64,000 nucleotides of DNA from Diadophis punctatus similis (lineage: Eukaryota > Chordata > Lepidosauria > Squamata > Dipsadidae). The stretch spans positions 1,419,384 to 1,483,383 of the forward strand of contig JALIGW010000026.1 of assembly GCA_023053685.1 (NCBI GenBank), read 5' to 3'. How positions within the stretch are numbered: the first letter of the stretch is position 1; each line of letters opens with the position of its first letter. A program made the position numbers and the translations under genes. The notes beneath the pieces were generated by a model that was not told where the DNA came from, did no database searches, and was given only the letters and a program-made list of their open reading frames with translations. Positions 25,301-34,894 of the stretch are shown here, in pieces.

Positions 25301-28222
25301 TATTTAATCCCCAAACACAGCGTTTTTAGAAAAAAGCTATTATATTTCTTTTATGTGCTGGCATTCTTAGAAATAAAGAAGGCTCTGGGATCTGGTTTTA
25401 TCCAGCTTCGCTCTAACTTCAAATCATTTACACACCAAAATCCCATTTTAGAATATTACAGCTGAGGATTATAACACAGTGTGGAGTCCTATTCCCCTAA
25501 AATGGAATTGGGCATCTCGCATAAATATTTAATTCGATTGAAGTTGCAAAGACAGGAATTTAAGTAAATGGAAAGAACCTGCAGTATCATTTTAAGGAAT
25601 AGATTCGAGAGAGAAGTGCAGTGTTTGTAAAGTTTTTGAATAGCTACAGGAAATGTGCCTCTGTAGAAGGTATATTTTAAATATAAGATGACCAAGGGAG
25701 ACATGATAGCAGTCTTCCAATATCAGAGGGGCTGTTACAGAGAAGAGGGAGTCAACCTATTCTCCAAAGCACCTGAAGGCAGGATAAGAAGTAACAGATG
25801 GAAAATTATTAAAGAAAGATCCAACCTAAGAACTAAGGAAAACTTTCCTAACAGTGAAATTAACCAGTGGAACAGCTTCCCTCCAGAAGTGGTGGGTGCT
25901 CCATCACTGGAGACTTTCAAGAAGAGACCGGACAGCCATTTTTCTGAAATGGAATAGGGCAGTGATGGCGAACCTATGGCACGGGTGCCACAGGTGGCAC
26001 GCGGAGCCATATCTGCTGGCACGTGAGCCGTTGCCCTAGCTCAGCTTCAGCGCGCATATACGTGCACGCCAGCTGATTTTTGGCTCACGCGGAGGCTCTG
26101 GGAGGGCGATTTTGGCCTCCGGAGGGCCTCCGGGGTGGCAGGGGGAAGCGTTTTCGCCCTCCCCAAGCTCTAAGAAAGCCGCTGGAGTCTGGGGAGCCAA
26201 TAAACGGGCCTACTGGGCCCACTGGAAGTTGGGAAACGGGGGAGTGGGGGGGGGGTCACGCACGCATGTGCAGGGGGGGTGAGGCAAGTGGGGGGGGCTT
26301 TGAATTATGGGTGTGGGCACGCACGTGTGTGCGATAGCGCGTGTATACACTATTTCGGCACCCGAAGAAAAAAAGGTTCGCCATCACTGGAATAGGGTCT
26401 CCTGTCTGAGCAGGGGGCTGGACTAGATGATCTCCAAGGTCCCTTCCAACTCTAATTCTGTTATATGATCTGATCTAATGACAAACTTAAAGACTGCATT
26501 GATTTTGCATCAATTCCAATGGGTAGCACATGGATTTCATTTTTTAAAACTATGGAGGTCTTTTAAACCAAAATATATCCAGTTTTTTTCTTTCACTACA
26601 TTAGCACTACTTTTTCTGCATTAGAAGTTTTATGAATAAAATAAAAAATTCAAATACTCCTCTCAGTGAAAAAAAAATATTGTTTTAATTTTTAAACCAT
26701 GTGTCATGCTGGACATGCCAATATTTTGCCCCAAAAGAGACAACCTTCTAAGCTATCCACCCATAAAGCCAAAATATAATTGTTTAAGAACAGTTTCAAC
26801 TTCTTATGAAAAGTGATGCAAACCAGATCGGTCTATCATCTCCCACCTTTATTTTTATAAATAACAAAGTGGCAAACATATCTAATCTTCTAATTTTCTC
26901 CAGCCATCTACTCATTTTTTTCCTTTAATTGCACATTACTAATTACACAGAGCAGTGTGCTAAACCAATATTCATGAATGAAGGGAAATACACTTGTCCA
27001 TGTTGCAGGATTCAATCTGGGTCTGTCACAGGGGACCAGAGGTTTATTCTATTTATTTATTTATTTTATTTTATTTATTGGTCAAACATGTACAGGATAG
27101 TAGTTGTTTGTATAAACATAAGTAAAAAGTACCGATAAAAGAGGACAATAGGACAGGGACGGTAGGCACAGTGGTGCGCTTATGCACGCCCCTTACAGAC
27201 CTCTTAGGAATGGGGTGAGGTCGACTGTAGACAGTCTAAGGTTAAAGTTTTTGGGGTTTGGGGAAGAAACCACAGAGTCAGGTAGTGAATTCCAGGCATT
27301 GACCACTCTGCTACTGAAGTCGTATTTTCTGCAATGAAGTTTGGAGCGGTTTACCTTAAGTTTGAATCTATTATGTGCTCGTGTGTTGTTGCGGTTGAAG
27401 CAGCCAAGTTTTGGGGTTCACGCTGGATCCCATCCTCTGTCTGGAAACTTCTCTGTGTGCCTTGGGCTATTTTGAGTGTGGTATTTATATGGTGGCTTAA
27501 TAGCCACCATATAAATGCCACAACCACTTACTAGGCAGCGTCAACACCCCAATCTACATCTAAAAAGCTACGCAACAACAGCCACCATATAAATACCACA
27601 CACAAAGCACACAATTCCCCGAGAATGGGCTCCAGAAGGCTCGAACCTCTTGTCCCGGTGACCAACCCAGATTGGATCCTAAAACAATATTTTCCTAAAA
27701 AAAATAAAATTCCATATTTAAAAAACCTCAAAGATTCCTTTCCCTGCACCTTGGGAGAAAGGCATCGCTTTTTGCAGCTTGCAATATGTTGCTGCTTTTT
27801 CCCCTCCTAGGGAATATCCCAGCTTCTTCCGGAAAGCTCCGCTGGGGATAATGGACTCTGGAACCCCAAGCCTCCGAGAAGCCAGAAAACCTCTCAAATA
27901 CGGTTACCCTCCTGCGCCCCCTAAAACACACCCCTCCTTCAGCTGCAAAAAGCAGACAGGCGCGAGCGGGAGAGAAGCAGGCGGCAGGTGATGCTGCGAG
28001 ATTCCTGCAGCCAGGAATTTTCTCCTCTTCCAAAAGAATGTGCAAGGAAAGGGAACTTCCTTTCGCTGCCCCCCCCACCCCACCCCGCGTCCCAAACCTT
28101 CAGTTTTGGCTTACCTTTCTCCGAAGTCTGACTTGCCCCGTAAGGATAGCCACGGCGTACATCTTTAGGAGCAAAAGCGTGGCGAAAAAAGCGAAAGACG
28201 CGAAAACCTCGTTTTGCATCAT
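17367..28222 (-). CDS. PTGES: PTGES, microsomal prostaglandin E synthase-1 (complete, 3 exons)
   Basis: This MAPEG-family, glutathione-dependent enzyme isomerises prostaglandin H2 to prostaglandin E2 in the ER/perinuclear membrane, downstream of cyclooxygenase. Coding exons on the minus strand are 28,222-28,115, 23,499-23,417 and 17,613-17,367, joining in frame to 145 residues plus stop (human 152). Helix 1 is FASFAFFATLLLLKMYAVAI, followed by TGQVRLRRK. Exon 2 gives AFANPEDALKHGG. Exon 3 gives HRNDMETIFPFLFLG and LRAPIRSV. Residues matching the human glutathione site are kept: R67, N68, E71, R104, H107, Y111, R120 and S121 (human R73, N74, E77, R110, H113, Y117, R126, S127). It is convergent with PRRX2 and divergent from TOR1B, as in human. 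The N-terminus is shorter and begins Met-Met. Confidence 0.95.
17780..18060. repeat. Interspersed repeat, class unclear
   Basis: The block GTCCAGTTGCCTTTTGAAAA with a repeated GATGAG-AGAAGCAAAAC motif recurs diverged at 23,515-23,760. It is a LINE-like remnant without an ORF. Confidence 0.45.
18061..18705. other. PTGES intron 2, no feature seen
   Basis: Intronic sequence without a recognised element. Confidence 0.35.
18708..18865 (+). mobile_element. tRNA-derived SINE with CR1-like tail
   Basis: The head has an A-box-like TGGCCTAGAGG and a B-box-like GAGTTCAATCC about 35 bp apart. The tail (GGTTGGACTAGATGACCTGC) matches the CR1 3' end, suggesting mobilisation by CR1. Confidence 0.65.
18940..19680. 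other. PTGES intron 2, no feature seen
   Basis: No gene or recognised repeat. A short Tigger-like stub lies just before it at about 18,893-18,935. Confidence 0.35.
19681..19842. repeat. Tigger-like MITE fragment
   Basis: Family landmarks CATTTTTCAATGCTG and GTAAGTTGAGGACAACGTG are present. Confidence 0.55.
19855..20460. repeat. Two CR1 3' fragments in opposite orientation
   Basis: A minus-oriented piece (19,855-20,190, about 80 residues of CR1 C-terminus readable) is followed by a plus-oriented piece (20,235-20,460). Together they form an imperfect inverted pair. Confidence 0.7.
20461..21090. other. PTGES intron 2, no feature seen
   Basis: Apart from a run of about 16 A at 20,648, nothing is recognised. 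Confidence 0.35.
21100..21905 (+). repeat. CR1 LINE fragment with nested ACCGGT MITE
   Basis: CR1 landmarks run from GTCCTAGTGGACAATCACTT to the tail at 21,905. A short ACCGGTT MITE (about 21,355-21,485) and a (CAA)n stretch interrupt it, and a block of about 30 bp near 21,520-21,570 is tandemly duplicated. Confidence 0.7.
22280..22342. repeat. (CA)n microsatellite
   Basis: About 31 perfect CA dinucleotides. Confidence 0.95.
22343..22820. other. PTGES intron 2, no feature seen
   Basis: No recognised element. Confidence 0.35.
22822..23284. repeat. Homopurine (GGAGARA)n satellite tract
   Basis: About 460 bp of almost pure A and G on the plus strand, built of GAGGAG, AGAGAGG and AGCAAGGA words. 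It lies about 130 bp from PTGES exon 2. Charged open frames are repeat artefacts. Confidence 0.85.
23417..23499 (-). CDS. PTGES: PTGES exon 2
   Basis: An 83-bp exon encodes AFANPEDALKHGGLEFHRED and YVQRCLR on the minus strand, with acceptor CTCTCCAG and donor CTCAG/GTAAGT. It starts at a codon boundary and ends two bases into an arginine codon. Confidence 0.95.
23515..23760. repeat. Interspersed repeat, class unclear
   Basis: Diverged relative of 17,780-18,060, sharing the GATGAGAAGCAAAACATCTT core and the TTTGGGACAACTTGGATGAC end. Confidence 0.45.
23945..24075. repeat. Decayed hAT-type MITE remnants
   Basis: Two direct copies of GGGGAATTCTGGGAATTGA, the core of the MITE seen at 278-412, without intact termini. 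Confidence 0.5.
24080..24790. other. PTGES intron 1, no feature seen
   Basis: No gene or recognised element apart from an A-run near 24,628. Confidence 0.35.
24915..25110 (+). repeat. CR1 3' fragment
   Basis: Truncated, with landmarks AGGGGCTGCCCCAAAGAA and AACAATTAACCAGTGGAAC. A MITE core fragment lies just before it at 24,797-24,840. Confidence 0.65.
25111..25689. other. PTGES intron 1, no feature seen
   Basis: AT-rich, nothing recognised. Confidence 0.35.
25690..26465 (+). repeat. CR1 3' fragment split by a hAT-type MITE
   Basis: CR1 sequence at 25,690-25,959 continues at 26,390-26,465. The inserted element occupies 25,960-26,389. Confidence 0.75.
25960..26389. mobile_element. Complete hAT-type MITE nested in CR1
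   Basis: The inverted ends are CAGTGATGGCGAACC and GGTTCGCCATCACTG. It is flanked by an exact 8-bp duplication GAATAGGG (25,952-25,959 and 26,390-26,397). The GC-rich interior of about 430 bp has no transposase. Confidence 0.9.
26470..27040. other. PTGES intron 1, no feature seen
   Basis: AT-rich intronic sequence without recognised elements. Confidence 0.35.
27040..27440. repeat. LINE-like interspersed repeat, class unclear
   Basis: ATTTATT tandem units at the left are followed by GGTCAAACATGTACAGGATA and a stretch ending near GTGTTGTTGCGGTTGAAG. The layout suggests a reverse-oriented LINE 3' end, but I cannot name the clade. Confidence 0.4.
27477..27522. repeat. Perfect-loop inverted repeat (hairpin)
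   Basis: Arms of 21 bp (27,477-27,497 and 27,502-27,522, one mismatch) around the loop TAAT. A third partial copy of the arm lies at about 27,580-27,603. Confidence 0.7.
28115..28222 (-). CDS. PTGES: PTGES exon 1
   Basis: It encodes residues 1-36, starting Met-Met-Gln-Asn and ending GQVRLRRK, with donor AAAG/GTAAGC on the minus strand. The start is chosen at 28,222-28,220; the next codon is also Met. Confidence 0.93.
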
Positions 28223-28270
28223 TTTGGCACACCGCAGAAGGGAGACTGGTTCTTTAGGAGTTCTGGCACG

Positions 28271-28280
28271 GACTATATAG
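28271..28280 (-). promoter_or_regulatory. TATA-like element upstream of PTGES
   Basis: On the minus strand CTATATAGTC lies about 50 bp upstream of the start codon, in otherwise GC-rich promoter sequence. This would place a start site near 28,245. Confidence 0.45.
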
Positions 28281-28449
28281 GGTGGCGATTAAGAAAGGGG
28301 TGGAGGATCCGCGGTGGCTGATCAGCCCTCCTTAACAAAGCCACGCACAGCCGCCACTTACAACCTAAGCGAGCCACTTTCGCTTCGTGTAACGCGTAAA
28401 ACAAACCACGCGAGCTTCTGGCTGAGTTTGAACCAGAGGCGGAGCAGAA

Positions 28450-29465
28450 ACCAATCTAACCAGAATAAAATTGCCCTTAAAAATAACATTTTGGGAATAC
28501 CGCCTCCAGTTTTAGCCACCACGTTACAAAACAGACTTTGTTGAGACTTTGGGGAAAAGTTCAAAGAAGAGCAAGTAAGACGATTAAGGGTCTGGAGACT
28601 AAAAGGTATGAGGAACGGTTGCAGGAATTGGGTTTGGCTAGTCTAGAGAAAAGAAGGACTAGGGGGGACATTAGTAATTCCAGTATTTGAGGGGATGGCA
28701 CAAAGAATTGGGGGAGGGGGTGTCAGCCTATAAGAACAATAAATTAAATTATTCTCCAAAGCACCAGAAGGCAAGACAATAGCAATAGCACTTAGACTTA
28801 TATACCGCTTCATAGTGCTTTACAGCCCTCTCTAAGCGGTTTACAGAGTTCAGCCTCTTGCCCCCAACAATCTGGGTCCTCATTTTACCCACCTCGGAAG
28901 GATGGAAGGCTGAGTCAACCTTGAGTCGGTGAGATTTGAACAGCTGAACTGCTGAACTAGCAGTAGCCTGCAGTGCTGCATTTAACCACTGCACCAACTC
29001 GGCTCTGACAAGAAGCAATGGATGAAAATCATTTGTCTGAAAAGGTACAGACTAGAGTAGTGATGGGGAAACTTTTCAGCACCGAGTGCCCAAACTGGAA
29101 CGTGTGTGTGCATGTGTGTGCCTTTCCGGAACCCTGCATGTGCGCTGGCCACCCGATCTTCTGGTTGTGCCGGCCAGCTGGTCTTCATGCGTGCCGAAGC
29201 ACCAGAAACCCAAAGACCAGGTGGCTAGCGTGTGCATGCACACTGGCCAGCTGGTCTTCGGGTTTCCAGGGCTTCAGCACACACGAAGTTCATCTTGCCT
29301 GTGCGCATGCACATGCCGGAAAACAGAAGAGCAGCTGGCGATGGCCCGCATGCCCACAGAGAGGGCTCTGTGTGCCACCTCTGGCAAACATGCCATAGGT
29401 TCGCCATCATGGGACTAGAGCTTCCTGCTTGGGCAGGGGGTTAGACTAGAAAACCTCTAAGGTGA
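28450..29465 (+). repeat. CR1 fragment with nested repeats
   Basis: CR1 landmarks at 28,500-28,775 and 29,010-29,057 resume at 29,413-29,465. A second repeat (28,780-29,010, CACTTAGACTTATATACCGC) and a MITE (29,058-29,412) are inserted. Confidence 0.65.
29058..29412. mobile_element. hAT-type MITE nested in CR1
   Basis: Diverged ends TAGTGATGGGGAAAC and GGTTCGCCATCATG are flanked by an exact 8-bp duplication GACTAGAG (29,050-29,057 and 29,413-29,420). It is a variant of the element at 25,960. Confidence 0.75.
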
Positions 29466-30610
29466 GTGATTAAAATTGGGGTTATATTAGCACCCTAAGC
29501 ACTGAGATGGCCTTGTTTGGCTGATCTAGCCCTGGTGGGGTGAAAACTGACAGCCAAACCATCAATGCAGGTTTATTGTGGTTTTGTGCAACAGGCAGAA
29601 CCCAGAAAGGTTTGGCAGGGTGCTAAGCCAGAGTTTGCTGAAAGGGTGCTTCTAAAGTGATAGAAGAGAATATTTGTAGCGTAGTATGTGGTCCTTTCTG
29701 CTCTCTGAGCTTGGTGGTTTTCTTGCAGATGTCTCATGACCAAACTAGGTAGCATCATCAGTGCACATGGCATGTCAATATCATCTGCAGTTTTGCCTAA
29801 GCTTTCCCCTGTGAGTTTTCAGAGCAGAGTGGCTGCATTCACACAACCTATTAATGCCAAAGGTTGGTAATCCAGCTGTAGAGTTCCACAATTTTGAGAT
29901 GGAGGTTTCCTTTCCATCGAATTAGGGGACTTACAACGGAGCAGGAATAAGCAGCCTTAACTTAAACCTTCTCCCCAGGCAAAGGATACGGAAATTCCTG
30001 GCTTCACAATGCAGTTTCCTTGAGCCGCGCCCCATTCATACAACATGCCAAACCAGATCAAGGCAAGCCACGATAGCTGCCTGTTGAGCTTGTCTGGCTG
30101 AACCGTTGTTGTTTACATGGATTTTTTTGGGGGGGGGAGTTTGTTTGTTTGTTTTTTGCAATATAGGGAGCTTTATTGCCCAGGTCATAATTCCCTTTTA
30201 CGGACCGAGTGGAAAGGGAGTAATTTCATAACGAGATTTGATGAGGAAACAGCCAAGAGCCACTTCGTTTCTGCTGGGCAAAACCTCCTTCTGAGTTATT
30301 GGAAGCAACGTGTCGAAATGCAGAAAGGGGATCAGGAAAAAATGCATTATGCCATCTTTATTTCTAGCAATATGACTTTTCTTTCTTGTCCGGGCATGTC
30401 TTCACACTCCTAAAAGCAGTGTCCAAAAATGCCAATTCAATTGTTGGCATGGTTGTTGGAAAGCCCACACAAGGACACACCTTTACCTGGCATGCTAAGC
30501 ATGTTAAGGTGTCTTCGCTATCTCTCGTTTTGGAGGTTCGACTGCAGGCCACAAGTTTCCATCTTCTTCAATATCAGGAGGGGGGAGGGAGTCCTCATAA
30601 AAGTTTGCCT
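29466..30610. other. PTGES-TOR1B intergenic, mostly unassigned
   Basis: A copy of the TAGTTGGGTCATGAAACG-type repeat lies at about 29,680-29,800. Nothing else is recognised. Confidence 0.35.
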
Positions 30611-30614
30611 AGAC

Positions 30615-30746
30615 CAGGGGTGTCCATCCTTGGTTACTTTTAAAACTTGTGGACTTCAACTCCCAGAATTCCCCAGGCAGCCTGGCCGGGGGATTCTGGG
30701 AGTTGAAGTCCACAAGTCTTAAAGTCGCTAAGGTTGAACGCCTTTG
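30615..30746. mobile_element. hAT-type MITE
   Basis: Same core as 278-412 (GACTTCAACTCCCAGAATTC and complement), flanked by an 8-bp duplication GCCTAGAC/GTCTAGAC with one mismatch. Confidence 0.75.
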
Positions 30747-30964
30747 GTCTAGACCAGACAATGTTTTGTGAGTTAAGAGTGGAAGAATCTGTATAACGAG
30801 GCCTCGTTTCCATTAAAATCTCTAACCCCACTGATAATTCCTGTTCTCAGCCTCCTATAAGTCCAGCCGGAAAACCCAACTTCTGGGTCAAAGGGATCCT
30901 TCTGCTTCGCCAAACTTGACTAAGGTGTTGGGTGAAGGTCATCTTCAACCATAGCTGAGTCCTA

Positions 30965-31062
30965 TGGCACAGATTGTTAGGGTGCTGATTCTATTAGCCG
31001 CTTAGAGAGGGCCGGGAAGCACTGTGAAGTGGCTTATAAGTCTAAGTGCTATCGCTGTTGCT
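30965..31062 (-). repeat. Fragment of the repeat seen at 28,780-29,010, inverted
   Basis: GCCGCTTAGAGAGGGC and AAGTCTAAGTGCTATCGCT are the complement of the 28,780 element. Confidence 0.6.
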
Positions 31063-31129
31063 CTAACACTTTACTCAAGAGTTTCAAAAGCAACTAATCC
31101 ATAAAAACAATGTACCACGCTGCCTATGG

Positions 31130-31256
31130 CGCCGCCGAGAGAACCGGTTCGGGGGCACGGCACGCCTGGGTCGCTGCCGGTTCCAGCAACCCAGGCCGTC
31201 AAGTTACTACCAGTTCTATAGAACTGGTCCAAACCGGGAGGAACCCACCTCTGGTG
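31130..31256. mobile_element. ACCGGT-type MITE, truncated
   Basis: It contains GAACCGGTTCGGG and ends AAACCGGGAGGAACCCACC. Confidence 0.55.
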
Positions 31257-31639
31257 AAGTCCCCTGCAATAGCAGCAGCTGAAAAATTCATGGAGACTTC
31301 TTCATTGTTGCTGGCCCTTTTCCCCAGGGGTTAACCCACTGGATTTGCTTATGCAAAACTTTTTTAAGAAGACTAACAAATCCTTAGCTGTGTGTCTCCA
31401 AACACAACAACAGCTGCAAAGAGGCCTAATGAAGGGGAGGCTGGAAAGAGGCTTCCTCTGAGCTGGACCCCCATGGACCCTGAGACTCCGTCCAGCTTGC
31501 TTCTCTCTTCCTTTCTCTTCTCTTCCCTTCCCACCCCACCAGCTGTTCTGGTTCCACTCCTGCTGTTATAAACAGGAGGTCTTTTAGAGGAAAGAGAAGA
31601 GCCCATGGCTGATGCCAGTGCCAACCCTCAAGCCCAGGG

Positions 31640-32310
31640 AGCCAAGCCGGGGAACTTTAATTAATTTAATTTAATTTTTAATTTAATTAAAAGTTCTTAT
31701 AGGCCGCCCAATCCCGTAGGACTCAGGGCGGCGTACAGCAGAAATAAGAACAATATGTAATATACATAACATTTTAAAAAACATTTCATAATAAAAAACA
31801 TTCAACCAGGGGGGAAACCAATCTTCACCCCGCCTGCCGGAAGAGCCATGTTTTTACTGCTTTGCGGAAGGCCAGCAGGGTGGGGATAGTCCGGATCTCT
31901 GGTGGGAGTTGGTTCCAGAGAGATGGGGCTCCCACAGAGAAGGCTCTCCCCCGTGGGCCCGCCAACCGACATTGTTTGGCCGATGGGACCCGGAGGAGGC
32001 CCACTCTGTGGGACCTAACTGGTCGTAGGGAGGTATGTGGTAGGATGCGGTCCCGAAGGTAGCCTGGTCCTGAGCCATGTAGGGCTTTAAAGGTCAAAAC
32101 CAACACCTTAAATTGCAACCGGAGACTAATGGGCAACCAGTGCAGCTGGTGGAGAATGGGTGTTACGTGGGTGTATCTCGGTACACCCACCACAGCTCGC
32201 GCAGCTGCATTCTGTACCAGTTGTCGTCTTTGCCTGGGAAGGGTCTTAGCTTGGTGTGCTCCACTCAATTTGAGATGAAGAGCCTGGTTACCCAACCATG
32301 ATCAAGGAAG
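31640..32310 (-). mobile_element. LINE ORF2 C-terminal remnant (L2-like)
   Basis: The minus strand at 32,295-31,825 reads 156 residues including LVQNAAARAVVG, LHWLPISLRLQFKV, TFKALHG and LWNQLPPEIR. This is the C-terminal signature of L2-type reverse transcriptases. It is truncated, with no RT core in the window. An ATTTAATT-rich stretch and a GCGGCGTACA motif mark its 3' end. Confidence 0.65.
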
Positions 32311-32329
32311 GTAACATCTGAGTTGCCCC

Positions 32330-32760
32330 AGATGTAAAGAAGAGCAGCCAAGATGAGAAGGGACCTGGAGGCTAAAACATACGATGAACGGTTGAGGGAA
32401 CTAGTCTAGTCTAGTGAAGAGAAGGACCAGAGGAGACATGATAGCAGTCTTCTAATATTTGAGGGGCATCCACCTATTCTCCAAAGCATCAGAAGGCAGG
32501 ACAAGAAGCAACAGATGGAAACTAATCAAGGAGAGAAGCAACCTGGAACGAAGGAGGAATTTCCTGACAGTGAGAACAATACACCAGTGGAACAGAAGTT
32601 GCCTCCAGAGGTTGTGGGTGCTCCAACACTGGAGGTTTTTCAGAAGAGACTGGACATCCAGTTGACTGGAATAGTACAAGGTCTCCTGTCTTGGGCAGGG
32701 AGTTGGACTAGAAGACCTCAAAGGTCCCCTTTCAACTCTGTCATCCTGATCTTCTGATAT
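32330..32760 (+). repeat. CR1 3' fragment
   Basis: Standard CR1 landmarks through TTGGACTAGAAGACCTC. The frame is broken. Confidence 0.75.
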
Positions 32761-32849
32761 CCTTTATTCTGTACAGAATAATTGTTGTTCGGGCGTAGAT
32801 TCCAAACCAAACAAATTAAAGTGAGGTCCTTCAGTTCTTAGAGAACATG

Positions 32850-33195
32850 TCTCCTTAAAGGGATGTGGGTAGACTTACACCCATTTATTAAGTGACTGTT
32901 GAAAGTTACAACAGCACAAAAAAAAATCGACTTATAACCAGTCCTCAAACTTATGACTGTCGCATGCAGCATCACCCAGGGTCACATGATTGCCAACGGC
33001 AGAATTCCAGCAAGCAAAGTCGATGGAGGAAGCTGGGTCCGTTTAACGACCCCGTGATTCACTTAACGGCGGCAGTTATTTTCTAAACAACCATGGGGGG
33101 AAAAGTATTAAAATTGGGCACATCCCACTTAACAGTGGCCTTGCTTAGCAATGGCAATTCTGCTCCCATTTGTGTTCATAAGTTGAGGACTGCCT
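32850..33195. repeat. Tigger-like MITE
   Basis: GGGTAGACTTACACCC at the left, CATAAGTTGAGGACTGCCTC at the right. Confidence 0.55.
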
Positions 33196-33422
33196 CTATG
33201 TTCTCTCTTATCTGACTGTTTCTTGGCAGCATATTTTTTGCCCCACGGACCATCACAGTATGAAAAGGCAGGAGGTGTTTAGCTCTTTACTGAATGGGCC
33301 AATTTTCTGTGCTCTTTGGTGACATCAAGGCATGAATTAAGAATAATTAGTTTTAATTAATAAATCAATTAGGAATTTAGTCACTACTAAGGGGAGTAAG
33401 GATTTTTCAAGCACTTGTTCAT

Positions 33423-33437
33423 GCTGCCCCCTGGTGG
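33423..33437 (-). promoter_or_regulatory. CTCF-like motif, minus orientation
   Basis: On the minus strand CCACCAGGGGGCAGC matches all 15 positions of the CTCF core consensus CCACNAGRKGGCRSY. Confidence 0.5.
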
Positions 33438-33607
33438 TAGAAAAAAAATCCTTATAAACTGCATTAATGCCACATTTCTTACCACCGGAAATAAAGCAAA
33501 AATCTGATTTTTTAATTTAGGGATAAAACCCCTCTCCGCCTACCATCACCCAAACCATTACATAATATTGAAAATACGTCTTCGCAGTCCTGAACAATGG
33601 TCCAAGG

Positions 33608-33721
33608 CAGAGTTTCTCATAAGACACACGGACTTCAACTCCCAGAATTCCCCGGCTTGGCCGAGGGATTCTGGGAATTGAAGTCCACGTGTCCTAAAGC
33701 TGCTAGGGTTGAGAAACACTG
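33608..33721. mobile_element. hAT-type MITE
   Basis: Same family as 278-412, flanked by an 8-bp duplication GTCCAAGG/GTCTAAGG with one mismatch. Confidence 0.75.
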
Positions 33722-33729
33722 GTCTAAGG

Positions 33730-34480
33730 AATTCTGGGAGTTGAAGCATTGAGTTAAGGTATTCAGAGGGCAATCAGGTGAGTGCCATTGTAATCCATCT
33801 CTAAGTGAATCCAGAAGTCTTAGTCAAAGTTGGATTGGAGCCAGTCTGTTGAGAAGATGAAGCCATCAGCCCTTCTTCTTTGAAGATCTCAACAACAGAC
33901 CCTGAAGAACCAGAATATCCATTGGAAGAAGGAGACACCAAGCTAGGTTTTCCCTCAGAGAAACTAGAGAGCTCCAGGGAATTGGAGGATGTTGGCTTGC
34001 TGGTCACAACATCCCAGATTTCCACCAAGGGAAAGCAGACAGCTCCTCCCATCATACGAGGCTGGATCCAGCAAGGTGAGAACCCGCTTACAATAATGGA
34101 GGCACTCTGGACTTCCTGGTGTGTTCAAGTTGGTCCATTCAGTTGGTCCAAGGTCCTTGCATTTTGCCTTCAAGACCTGGGAAGATTGGAGAAGCGTTGA
34201 AACCCATCATTCAGCCAGTGAGATTGCCCTTCAAGGCTCCATGATGGTCACGGCTGTCTTCGTCTCAGCTTCACTTCACCCAAGAGCCAGACCCCGAATC
34301 CATGTCTAGATGGTGGCTTGGGATCCCAGTCAGAGAAACGTTGGATCTGTTGCATCAAAACAAGGCAAGGAAGCGAGGTTGAGCCGGACAGGTTAAGTGG
34401 ACAGAGCGGCGAGGGTCTGTGTCTGAAACCGGATGCAATTGATTGAAACCATGCAGGAAGCAACTTCTGTGGGAGGTGGG
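33730..34480. other. PTGES-TOR1B intergenic, no feature seen
   Basis: Open frames here have no recognisable family or splice context. Confidence 0.35.
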
Positions 34481-34482
34481 GA

Positions 34483-34890
34483 GTTGGAGGAGGAAGAAAA
34501 TTAAGAGGAGAGGAAGAAGAGGAAGAAGGAAGAGGAGGAGGAAAAGAACGAGAAGGAAGAAGGGGAAGGAGAGGAGAAGAGAAGGAGGAGGAAGAGAAGG
34601 AGGGGGAGGGAGGGGGAGGAGGAAGATGAAAAGAAGATGAAAAAGAAGAGAAGAAGAAAAAGAGAAAAAAGAAGAGGAAGAAGGAGAAAAAGGAGAAGGC
34701 AGAGAAGAGGAAGAAGAAGAGGAAGAGGAGGAAGAGAATGAGGAAGAGAATGAGGAAGAGAGGGGGAGGAGGAAGAGGAAAATAAGAGGAAAAAGAAGAG
34801 AAGAAGAAGAGAAAAAAGAGGAAGAAGGAGGTGAAGGAGAAGGAGAAGGAAGAGAAGAAGAAGAAGAGGAGGAGGAGGATGACAACAAGA
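34483..34890. repeat. Homopurine AAG/GGA satellite tract
   Basis: About 400 bp of nearly uninterrupted purines on the plus strand, mixing GAAGAA, GGAGGA and AAAAG words. Confidence 0.85.
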
Positions 34891-34894
34891 GTAG

